From: Gammaproteobacteria bacterium
GTDB lineage: Bacteria > Pseudomonadota > Gammaproteobacteria > Enterobacterales > Alteromonadaceae
Length of the DNA: 34,910 nt
Reading direction: 5' to 3'
Assembly: GCA_018815765.1 (NCBI GenBank)
Contig: JAHIWM010000020.1
Coordinates: 1 to 34,910 of the forward strand
Position numbers and translations under genes: made by a program. The notes beneath the pieces were generated by a model. It saw only the letters and a program-made list of their open reading frames with translations. It did no database searches and was not told the origin of the DNA. This document shows, in pieces, positions 1-7,053 of this stretch. Position 1 is the stretch's first letter. Each line of letters begins with the position of its first letter.

Positions 1-716
1 CGGTACAGGTTTTTTGGATCGGCTTTGTTGTAATCCCAATCGGGCTGGAACGACGTGTTGTAGTGTTCCCACACCAGTCCCTGAGTTAAATCAGCCTGAC
101 GTACAGCTATGTTATACGCCAGCTGATTGGCGCGTTGCAGAAAGCGGTCATTGCCCGTCGCTTCAAAGGCTGCCAGCATGGCTTCACATAAATGCATATT
201 GGAGTTCTGACCCCGGTAGCTGCTTAAGACACCTGCAGGACTGAGTTCATCGGCATAAAGACCAGCATCGGCTTGCCAGAAGCGTTTTTCCAATAGCTGA
301 TAGACCCGGAATAAAGGCTCGTCACTGTGAATTAAACCGGCTTTACGGGCAGCTGCGTAGGCCAGCAACACAAAAGCATACCCATAAGCTTGTTGTGTCA
401 TATCCAGTGGTTGATGGTTTTCTAAGATCCAGGCGTAGGTTTCGGTGTCAGCTTGCCAGTGCACCTGCTCCAGATACTTCAGGCCATGTTTTGCTATTTG
501 CAGATAGTCATCGCGCTGAAATACCAAAGCCGCTGTGGCGTAATTGACAATAATACGGGTGCTGCTGACCAGCTGCTTAAAGTGGGTATCAAACAGGCTG
601 CCATCGTCGAGAAAGTTTTGATGATAGCCGCCAGTGCTGTCCACTACTCTGTCGGTATAAAAATCCAGAATGCTCTGGCAATGCGCCAGCAGGAAATCTT
701 GCGAATAATAGTTCAT
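1..716 (-). CDS. AGE-family sugar isomerase, probably mannose isomerase (3' end outside window)
   Basis: Leftward gene whose C-terminal part lies beyond the window; 238 codons are visible. The reading frame begins MNYYSQDFLL and contains the AGE / N-acylglucosamine 2-epimerase family hallmark RGQNSNMHLCEA near residues 168-179, with H175 matching a conserved active-site histidine. The many aromatic residues and alternating helices fit the (alpha/alpha)6 barrel of the family, which includes N-acylglucosamine 2-epimerase, mannose isomerase (YihS-like) and cellobiose epimerase. The start codon lies one base after the fructokinase stop, so it is the fourth gene of the GH92-permease-fructokinase operon. 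With an alpha-mannosidase and a fructokinase beside it, mannose-to-fructose isomerisation is the best inference. An epimerase role cannot be excluded because the C-terminal catalytic histidine is not visible. Confidence 0.8.
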   Translation of the reverse strand, partial: MNYYSQDFLLAHCQSILDFYTDRVVDSTGGYHQNFLDDGSLFDTHFKQLVSSTRIIVNYATAALVFQRDDYLQIAKHGLKYLEQVHWQADTETYAWILENHQPLDMTQQAYGYAFVLLAYAAARKAGLIHSDEPLFRVYQLLEKRFWQADAGLYADELSPAGVLSSYRGQNSNMHLCEAMLAAFEATGNDRFLQRANQLAYNIAVRQADLTQGLVWEHYNTSFQPDWDYNKADPKNLY

Positions 717-717
717 A

Positions 718-1728
718 TCAGGCCCCAATAAAGAGTGAAGAAGGGAAGTCGTGCAGTTTATGGCCATGCCATGTTAACTGAGCTTTAACTGCCGCCAAGT
801 CGGGTAAGGCGGTAAAGGCGCCGGGCTGGGTCACTGCATAAGCACCGCAGTGGGCGGCAAAATGCAGCGTTTGTTCCAGTGCTTTGGTTTGAGTAAAAAA
901 GCCTGCTAAATCAGTATGTCCGCTTAAGCCATATAAAAAACCACCAATAAAGGCATCACCGCCAGCCGTGGTATCCAAAGCCTGCACTTTGGGTGGGGTG
1001 ATCAGTCCTGAGCTGGTCTGGGTAAAATACTCTATGGTTTTAGCGCCGTCTGTCACCAGCAGTAACTGGCAACCCTGCGCCAGACAATGCTGAATATAAG
1101 CTTCGGTTTGACCTTGAGCTAAATACTCCAGCTCATCACGGGAGAATTTCACCAGATCGGCTTGAGTGACCAGTTGGTTCACCAGACTTCTGTCAGCCTG
1201 GCCGCTAGCCCACAGATTGTGCCGCAGGTTGACGTCAAAACTAACCAGATTACCTGCCGCTTTGGCTTTACGGACTACTGCATTCGTACAACTGGCAATA
1301 TCAGCTGTGGTCAGGGTGTTGCTGCAAAAATGCAGCATAGTGTCGCCGCTGAACCATAGATCACTGACTTGGTCGGAGCGCAAAATCACATCAGCCGTCT
1401 GATGGCGATGGAAAGAAAAACTGCGCTCACCTTTGTCATCCAAGGCGACAAAAGCCAAAGCTGTGCTGGCTGTTGGATGTTGCAATAAAAAGCGGGTATC
1501 GACGCCATAAGCCACTAAAGCGTCGCGCAGAAAGTTACCAAACATATCCTGACCCACCTGACCGGCAAAATAAGCCTGACCGCCTAAACGCGCTACAGCT
1601 ACAGCAGCATTAGCCGGAGCGCCGCCCGGATACTGGCAAAACACTGCTAAATTCAGCGGTCCTTGCGGAGTATGGCCTGTGTTTAAAAAGTCGATTAAGG
1701 CTTCGCCGAAACAAAGAATTTTTCTCAT
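718..1728 (-). CDS. PfkB-family fructokinase
   Basis: 336-residue cytoplasmic sugar kinase of the PfkB/ribokinase family, at the usual family length. The N-terminal signature GGAPANAAVAVARLGG is at residues 35-50. The C-terminal signature DTTAGGDAF is at 252-260, with the catalytic base D258 and the anion hole formed by the preceding glycines. The protein resembles ScrK/CscK-type fructokinases most closely; a mannokinase or other hexokinase activity in the family is possible. It overlaps the upstream permease gene by four bases (ATGA) and ends one base before the isomerase, indicating translational coupling. In context it would convert fructose made by the isomerase from mannose into fructose-6-phosphate. 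Confidence 0.85.
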   Translation of the reverse strand: MRKILCFGEALIDFLNTGHTPQGPLNLAVFCQYPGGAPANAAVAVARLGGQAYFAGQVGQDMFGNFLRDALVAYGVDTRFLLQHPTASTALAFVALDDKGERSFSFHRHQTADVILRSDQVSDLWFSGDTMLHFCSNTLTTADIASCTNAVVRKAKAAGNLVSFDVNLRHNLWASGQADRSLVNQLVTQADLVKFSRDELEYLAQGQTEAYIQHCLAQGCQLLLVTDGAKTIEYFTQTSSGLITPPKVQALDTTAGGDAFIGGFLYGLSGHTDLAGFFTQTKALEQTLHFAAHCGAYAVTQPGAFTALPDLAAVKAQLTWHGHKLHDFPSSLFIGA

Positions 1729-2993
1729 GATCGAGTCTCAGTCTGAGGATTAGAAATGGTCTCTGGCTGCGCTGTGGTGACAGAAAGGCGAGAACCTGAC
1801 AGCGCATACCAGCAGATATAAAAATACGCCAGCATAGGCACCACAAAACTCCATTGCACTGAACTGTTGTCCGCGACCAGGCCTTGCAGTAAAGGTAAAA
1901 CGGCGCCTCCTACTATGGCCTGACACAATAAACCTGAACCTCTGCTGGTCAAAGGGCCAAGGCCACGAATCGCTAAAGTAAAAATAGTTGGGAACATAAT
2001 AGAGTTAAAAAAGCCTACAGCCAAAACCGACCACATCGCCAGCTCGCCACTACTATTGATGCTCAGCATTAATAACAGGATCACTAGGACTGCATTGGTC
2101 GCCAGTACATAAATGGGCGCAATAAAACGGGTTAATAAGGCACCAACAAAACGGCCTATCATGGCGCCGCCCCAGTAATAGGACACCATTTGACTGGCTT
2201 CACGTTCATTGAGTCCGGCAATGTTGCTGTCGGCAAAGTAGTTCACCAGAAAGCTGCCGATAGAGACTTCAGCGCCTACATACAAAAATATCGCCAGAGC
2301 ACCAAACACCAGATGTTTATGGTGCCAGATACTACCGCCAGTTGTTTGCTCTGTGCTTTGTTCGGTTTGTATCTGTGGTAGTTTCAGAAATATAAAACCA
2401 AAAGCCGTTAGCAGCACAGCGCCTGCCAAAATCAGATAAGGCAGTTGCACTGCGCTGGCGCTGTTGGTTGTGGCCGCAGCAAAAATTAACGCAGCTCCAA
2501 ATAATGGCGCCAACGTATGGCCTAAAGAGTTAATAGCCTGGGCCAGACTTAAGCGGCTGGCAGCAGTTTTTTCTGAACCTAACACCGCCACATAAGGATT
2601 GGCCGATACCTGCAAAATGGTAATGCCTGATGCCAAAACAAAAAGGCCACATAAAAACACCGCATATATTGATACCTCGGCTGCCGGGTAAAACAGCAGG
2701 CAACCTAAAGCCATAGTGCACAAGCCGGTAATGATGCCACGCACATAACCTATACGTTCAATCAGCTTGCCGGCAAAAGGCGAGACAATAAAATAAGCGC
2801 CAAAAAAACACAGCTGAACCAGCATGGCCTGAGTGTAACTCAGCTCAAAAGCGGCCTTCAGATGAGGGATCAAAATGTCATTCAGCGCCGTGATAAAACC
2901 CCAGATAAAAAACAAAGTGGTCATAGCAATAAAAGCAAAGTTGCTACTTACGCCAGGACTGGCGCTGTGATTGCTGTTATGGATGATCGCCAT
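1725..2993 (-). CDS. FHS-family (FucP/GluP-like) MFS sugar:H+ symporter
   Basis: 422-residue, highly hydrophobic protein of about twelve membrane segments. The opening segment MTTLFFIWGFITALNDILIP (residues 24-43) is typical of the fucose/glucose-galactose permease (FHS) branch of the major facilitator superfamily, as is the later stretch ILQVSANPYVAVLG (residues 126-139). It is an inner-membrane sugar:proton symporter. The gene starts three bases after the GH92 stop and overlaps the fructokinase by four bases. Being locked between an alpha-mannosidase and a fructokinase, its probable substrate is mannose. This is inference from context; the family also carries fucose, glucose, galactose and N-acetylglucosamine. 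Confidence 0.85.
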   Translation of the reverse strand: MAIIHNSNHSASPGVSSNFAFIAMTTLFFIWGFITALNDILIPHLKAAFELSYTQAMLVQLCFFGAYFIVSPFAGKLIERIGYVRGIITGLCTMALGCLLFYPAAEVSIYAVFLCGLFVLASGITILQVSANPYVAVLGSEKTAASRLSLAQAINSLGHTLAPLFGAALIFAAATTNSASAVQLPYLILAGAVLLTAFGFIFLKLPQIQTEQSTEQTTGGSIWHHKHLVFGALAIFLYVGAEVSIGSFLVNYFADSNIAGLNEREASQMVSYYWGGAMIGRFVGALLTRFIAPIYVLATNAVLVILLLMLSINSSGELAMWSVLAVGFFNSIMFPTIFTLAIRGLGPLTSRGSGLLCQAIVGGAVLPLLQGLVADNSSVQWSFVVPMLAYFYICWYALSGSRLSVTTAQPETISNPQTETRS

Positions 2994-2996
2994 AGG

Positions 2997-5372
2997 TTAG
3001 TCTCTTGTTTTTGCTTTAGGGGTTTCAGGGCTGGATTGCTCCAGCGACATGGAATAAGGCGCAGTATGTTCTGCACTGGCCCAGCTTTTTTCTGGTTCAG
3101 ATCCCATCAGGAAATTCAGTTGGCCACCTGCCTGAATAATTGTGTGATCCAGCCAGCTTTGTAGCAACGGTCGACCATTTAAACTGGCTTGCTGGATATA
3201 AGGCGAATCGGCATTGTTCTGCTGCGCTGTGATCACAAAGTCTTTGCCGTTTGGCATAGTTAGCGTGACTTTGTCGAATAGCGGACTGCCAATCACATAC
3301 TGGCCTGCACCAGGTGTGACAGGATAAAACCCCATAGCGCTGAACACATACCAGGCAGAAGTTTGGCCGTTGTCTTCATCGCCGCTGTAGCCATCAGGCG
3401 TGGCTGAATACAGCTTATTCAGTACTTCTCTGACTTTTTGCTGGGTTTTCCAAGGTTGTCCGGCGTAGTTATACAGATAAATCATATGCTGAATGGGCTG
3501 ATTGCCATGGGCATAGTTGCCCATATTGACGATTTGCATCTCACGGATTTCATGGATAGTAAAACCGTAGTAGGAATCATCAAAAACCGGCGGCATCTCA
3601 AATACCTGGTCCAGTTTATCGAGAAAGGCCTGATTGCCTCCCATCAGTTGTTTTAGCCCTTCGATGTCGTGAAACACAGACCAGCTGTAATGCAAAGCGT
3701 TGCCTTCGGTGAAGGCGTCACCCCATTTCAGTGGATTAAATGGCGTCTGGAAACTGCCGTCTTTATTTTTACCTCGCATCCAGCCGGATTCGGCATCAAA
3801 TAAATGATGGTAATTCAAAGAACGCTGATAAAAGGTTTTTGCATCTTCAGTTTTGCCTAAAGCTGTCGCCAGCTTATACAGATTAAAATCAGCAAAGGCA
3901 TACTCCAGAGTGCGGGCGGCGTTTTCATGAATACCAGCATCATAAGGCACGTAACCTAAAGTGTTGTAGTACTCAAGGCCTGCTCTGCCTACAGAACTCA
4001 CTGGACGGCCTTGCTCTACTTCGGCGTTTTTCAGCGCCGCCTGATACAAGGTTTCAATATCAAAACCACGGATACCTTTAAGGTAAGCGTCGGCAATATT
4101 AATAGCCGAGTTGGAGCCTATCATGACGTCACGATGACCAGGACTGGCCCATTCAGGTAACCAGCCAGACTCTTTATAGGTATTGACCAGCCCCTGCATA
4201 ATTTGCGCGTCCAGCTCCGGATACATCAGGGTGAAAAACGGGAATACGGCGCGGAAGGTGTCCCAGAAGCCATTGTCAGTAAACATATAACCAGGCAACA
4301 CCTGACCATTGTAAGGACTGTAATGCACGATTTGATCGTTTTTATCCAGTTCATAAAACTTACGCGGAAATAGCATCAGCCGGTACAAGGTGGAATAAAA
4401 AGTCCGCACCTGATCCAGATCCTGATCATCCACTCTGATGCGCGACAATTGCTGTTGCCAGCTGGCTTTAGCTTTCGCCATAGTGCTGTTGAAGTCGTCT
4501 TTCGCCAGTTCACGGTCCAGATTCAGCTGAGCTTGTTCCGGGCTGATAAACGAAGAGGCAACGCGGGCATGCACTTGTTCGCCTTTTTTGGTTTTAAAAC
4601 CAATCACAGCTCCTACATGCTGACCTTCACTCTGCTGGCTATTGGCCTGCAGCTGCCAGTTGTCGTGCCAGGTGTGAGTTAGTTCAAATTCTTTATCAAA
4701 TTCAATCACAAAGTAGTTATGAAAATTCTCCGGCACACCGCCGTGGTTATTGCGGGCATAGCCAATAATTTTGCGTTGTTTTGGTAGTATTTTTACCATC
4801 GAACCTTGGTTAAAGGCATCCAGAATAATGTAAGCCTGCTGGGTTTCGGGGAAGGTAAAACGAAACTGCGCAGCCCGCTCTGTTGGGGTGACTTCTGCTG
4901 TGACGTCATAGTCGGCCAGATACACCGAATAATGGTGAGGGCTGGCCTGTTCGGCTTTATGCGAAAACCAGGAAGCCCGCTCTTCTTCGTTAAACTTCAG
5001 CTCCCCTGTCACCGCCATCAGCGAAAAAGCGCCGTAGTCGTTTAACCATGGGCTTGGCTGGTGAGTTTGTTTAATACCGCGGATTTTTTCATCATCGTAT
5101 TTGTAGGTCCAGCCATCACCCATAGCACCTGTCATCGGGGTCCAGAAATGCATGGCCCATGGCGTGGCAACAGCAGGATAGGTATTACCATTGGATAAAC
5201 TGAAGCTGGAGTCTGTGCCCATCAATGGATTGACATAACTGACTAAATCCTGCGACACCAGACTGGCTGCAGGTTGAAAATGGGGCTCAGTTGTATTGCG
5301 CTGCCCTGCTGGTGTGCAGGCGACTATAAACAGACTGACAATGGCGGCAAGGCTGACTTCACGCGTCATCAT
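2997..5372 (-). CDS. GH92 alpha-mannosidase, predicted lipoprotein
   Basis: 791-residue exo-acting alpha-mannosidase of glycoside hydrolase family 92, a calcium-dependent inverting family acting mainly on alpha-1,2 (also 1,3/1,4/1,6) mannosides of N-glycans and mannans. The N-terminal signal ends in the lipobox IVAC with C19, so it is probably anchored on the periplasmic or outer membrane. The beta-sandwich N-domain covers roughly residues 40-290 and the (alpha/alpha)6 domain follows. The acid motif FTEGN has E556 as proton donor. The GDEDNGQTSAWY stretch (664-675) carries the aspartates (D665/D667) expected to activate water. Length is normal for the family. It is the first gene of the leftward mannose operon and has a LacI-type operator about 90 bases upstream. 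Linkage specificity cannot be read from sequence. Confidence 0.93.
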   Translation of the reverse strand: MMTREVSLAAIVSLFIVACTPAGQRNTTEPHFQPAASLVSQDLVSYVNPLMGTDSSFSLSNGNTYPAVATPWAMHFWTPMTGAMGDGWTYKYDDEKIRGIKQTHQPSPWLNDYGAFSLMAVTGELKFNEEERASWFSHKAEQASPHHYSVYLADYDVTAEVTPTERAAQFRFTFPETQQAYIILDAFNQGSMVKILPKQRKIIGYARNNHGGVPENFHNYFVIEFDKEFELTHTWHDNWQLQANSQQSEGQHVGAVIGFKTKKGEQVHARVASSFISPEQAQLNLDRELAKDDFNSTMAKAKASWQQQLSRIRVDDQDLDQVRTFYSTLYRLMLFPRKFYELDKNDQIVHYSPYNGQVLPGYMFTDNGFWDTFRAVFPFFTLMYPELDAQIMQGLVNTYKESGWLPEWASPGHRDVMIGSNSAINIADAYLKGIRGFDIETLYQAALKNAEVEQGRPVSSVGRAGLEYYNTLGYVPYDAGIHENAARTLEYAFADFNLYKLATALGKTEDAKTFYQRSLNYHHLFDAESGWMRGKNKDGSFQTPFNPLKWGDAFTEGNALHYSWSVFHDIEGLKQLMGGNQAFLDKLDQVFEMPPVFDDSYYGFTIHEIREMQIVNMGNYAHGNQPIQHMIYLYNYAGQPWKTQQKVREVLNKLYSATPDGYSGDEDNGQTSAWYVFSAMGFYPVTPGAGQYVIGSPLFDKVTLTMPNGKDFVITAQQNNADSPYIQQASLNGRPLLQSWLDHTIIQAGGQLNFLMGSEPEKSWASAEHTAPYSMSLEQSSPETPKAKTRD

Positions 5373-5463
5373 AGTTTCAACTCTGAAAATACCCTTTTTA
5401 TTGCCAGGGCTTAACAGATTTACGTTATGCCTGACTGAGGGCTTAGTGAATAAGTAACCTGAC

Positions 5464-5477
5464 TGTAATCGATTACA
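5464..5477. promoter_or_regulatory. LacI-family operator upstream of GH92 operon
   Basis: Perfect palindrome TGTAATCGATTACA with a central CG, the typical geometry of LacI/CytR-family operators. The same 14 bases recur exactly at 6911-6924 upstream of the TonB-dependent receptor, and a LacI-type regulator is encoded in between. It lies 87 bases upstream of the GH92 start codon. Binding is inferred, not shown. Confidence 0.75.
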
Positions 5478-5567
5478 TATAGTCAGTCCAGCAAAAAATA
5501 ACTGGCTTTTTGGCTGGGTTAATCGCTGTTTTTAGGTATAAGTGAGGATGTTGCTGAAAAATATCAT

Positions 5568-5581
5568 TGATACCGATTACA
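5568..5581. promoter_or_regulatory. Imperfect LacI-type operator upstream of the regulator gene
   Basis: TGATACCGATTACA matches the palindrome at 11 of 14 positions and keeps the right half-site CGATTACA intact. It lies 110 bases upstream of the regulator start, so it may serve autoregulation or cooperate with the site at 5464-5477 about 104 bases (ten helical turns) away. Confidence 0.45.
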
Positions 5582-5691
5582 TCGTCCTTGATATTGTCCT
5601 ACAGTGGTGGGAACATGTGATTTACTGCTAAATTACCTTATAGACGGGATTTTCTCCGTTGATCTGGAAAGTAACGGAATTTTTATAATTC

Positions 5692-6711
5692 ATGACCAAT
5701 ATAAAAAAGGTAAGTGAGTTGGCGGGTGTGTCCACTGCAACCGTCTCAAGAACATTAAAAGACCCTGATTTAGTGTCACCGCAAACCCGTGAAAAGGTGA
5801 TGGTTGCTGTGCAGCAGGCAGGTTATCGCCCGAACTGGATGGCGACCAGCGTCAAAACCGGTAAATCAAATTCTATAGTGGTATTGGTGCCTAACCTGGT
5901 GAATCCTTTTTTTATGCGCATCATTGAAGGCATAGAGCAGGCGGCGCAGGAAAAGGGTTATTCAGTATTGCTGGGTGATACGCAGGGTTCAGCCAGTCGG
6001 GAGCATGAATATGCCAGCATGCTGCTGACCAACAGAGCTGACGGCCTGATCCAGCTGGACCACTCTTTTCCCTTTTCACAGGACGATGCTCATCTGGTCG
6101 GTAATTTACCTGTGGTCAGCGTCTGTGAGCGTATTGAAGGCGATAAAAAATATCCGGTGATTGAACTGGATAACTATGCTGCAGCGCGGGCAGTCACTCA
6201 TCATCTGATCAGTTATGGCCATCGCAGTTTTGGTGTGATTGCCGGACAAATCAGCAGTCAAATTCACCATGACAGACTGGCCGGTATTAAAAGTGTGCTG
6301 GCAGAAGAAGGTATAGTTTTTGATGAGGCGATGCTGGTCGGTGGCAGTTATAAAATAGAAACAGGCGTGGAAGGTGTGCAGCAGTTGTTAACCAGAGCAC
6401 AACCACCAACCGCTATTATTTGTTTTAATGACGATATAGCCATAGGGGCTTTGTACGCCATTAAAAAGCATGGATTACGGGTTCCGCAGGACATATCGGT
6501 CACAGGTTTTGATAATGTCCGGGTTGCAGCTTATATGGATCCACCGCTGACTACTGTGGATCAGCCCGCTTATCAGATGGGGCGTCGGGCAGTTGAAGTG
6601 CTTATTCAGCAGATTAACCGTCAGCCGTTAACCAGAACCAGAGAAATTCTGCCTTTTAGCCTGTTAGAGCGACAAAGTACAGGACCTGTTTCCAAGCCCA
6701 ACCAGCATTGA
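5692..6711 (+). CDS. LacI-family transcriptional regulator of the glycan locus
   Basis: 339-residue regulator with the LacI layout. A helix-turn-helix at residues 4-23 (VSELAGVSTATVSRTL core) is followed by the hinge ending in AGYRPN (residues 43-48). A periplasmic-binding-protein-like effector domain covers about 60-330. Its N-terminal half resembles CytR-type members. Such proteins bind a short palindrome as dimers and release it on binding a sugar. The gene stands alone between the two divergent carbohydrate units, and candidate operators lie on both sides, so it probably controls the GH92 operon, the TonB receptor unit and itself. The effector could be mannose or a mannosyl oligosaccharide; this is inference. 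It matches the role assigned to ManR-type regulators in related bacteria. Confidence 0.88.
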   Translation: MTNIKKVSELAGVSTATVSRTLKDPDLVSPQTREKVMVAVQQAGYRPNWMATSVKTGKSNSIVVLVPNLVNPFFMRIIEGIEQAAQEKGYSVLLGDTQGSASREHEYASMLLTNRADGLIQLDHSFPFSQDDAHLVGNLPVVSVCERIEGDKKYPVIELDNYAAARAVTHHLISYGHRSFGVIAGQISSQIHHDRLAGIKSVLAEEGIVFDEAMLVGGSYKIETGVEGVQQLLTRAQPPTAIICFNDDIAIGALYAIKKHGLRVPQDISVTGFDNVRVAAYMDPPLTTVDQPAYQMGRRAVEVLIQQINRQPLTRTREILPFSLLERQSTGPVSKPNQH

Positions 6712-6730
6712 CTCTGAGTGCTGGTTCCGT

Positions 6731-6785
6731 CAAGGGTACAGCGCTGCGGCAGAAAATGCGACCCTTGCGACAAAAGGTTTTTTTA
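6731..6785 (+). terminator. Weak terminator-like structure after the regulator gene
   Basis: CAAGGGT (6731-6737) can pair with ACCCTTG (6761-6767) across a 23-base loop. A second short CCTT/AAGG stem then runs into seven T residues ending near 6784. The stems are short, so this is a tentative call. Confidence 0.35.
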
Positions 6786-6910
6786 AATAAAAACAAAAAG
6801 ATAAGTTATATTTGTTAGCCTGCCTCCTCTAAATATTCTGCAATATTACAACTCAGCTGCCTTGCCATGTTGACAGCCCCGAATTCTGGGGCTAGTATTT
6901 TTTCCTATCT

Positions 6911-6924
6911 TGTAATCGATTACA
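6911..6924. promoter_or_regulatory. LacI-family operator upstream of the TonB-dependent receptor
   Basis: Second exact copy of TGTAATCGATTACA. It lies 129 bases upstream of the receptor start and about 20 bases upstream of the candidate -35 box. It ties the receptor and its lipoprotein partner to the same regulator as the GH92 operon. Confidence 0.75.
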
Positions 6925-6944
6925 TTTTGAACGTCAGCGAATGC

Positions 6945-6973
6945 CTGACTTTCTGTTGTGTTTTGATTATAAG
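6945..6973 (+). promoter_or_regulatory. Candidate sigma-70 promoter for the TonB-dependent receptor
   Basis: CTGACT (6945-6950) and TATAAG (6968-6973) separated by 17 bases resemble -35 and -10 boxes. Transcription would start near 6980, leaving a leader of about 74 bases before the ATG at 7054. Match quality is moderate. Confidence 0.35.
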
Positions 6974-7014
6974 TATAAGAAATAAAATAAATTATTATCA
7001 CGGCAATTGACGTT

Positions 7015-7028
7015 TGAATACGATTACA
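7015..7028. promoter_or_regulatory. Degenerate operator half-site in the receptor leader
   Basis: TGAATACGATTACA matches the locus palindrome at 11 of 14 bases and keeps the right half CGATTACA. It lies downstream of the candidate promoter, where a repressor could block elongation or form a loop with the site at 6911-6924. Tentative. Confidence 0.35.
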
Positions 7029-7053
7029 TTGCGGAAACAACGGGGAGCGGCCA

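Larger units (their letters stand above)
5373..5691. promoter_or_regulatory. Divergent control region between GH92 operon and LacI regulator
   Basis: 319-base gene-free stretch between the leftward GH92 operon and the rightward regulator gene. It holds a perfect 14-bp operator (5464-5477) on the GH92 side and an imperfect copy (5568-5581) on the regulator side. I could not pick convincing -35/-10 pairs for either direction. No other gene or RNA structure is visible in it. Confidence 0.6.
6712..7053 (+). promoter_or_regulatory. Regulatory region upstream of the TonB-dependent receptor
   Basis: 342-base stretch without a gene. The first part (6731-6785) holds a weak terminator-like structure for the regulator gene. 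The rest contains the perfect operator at 6911-6924, a candidate sigma-70 promoter (6945-6973), an AT-rich leader and a degenerate operator copy at 7015-7028. I see no convincing riboswitch or small gene. Confidence 0.5.

Noticed and set aside
453-731. Plus-strand open frame at the left edge
   Set aside because: It lies antisense to the AGE-family isomerase, whose motifs are clear on the minus strand.
6925-7053. Possible riboswitch in the receptor leader
   Set aside because: The leader is AT-rich with no strong paired elements; operators and a promoter explain what is seen.
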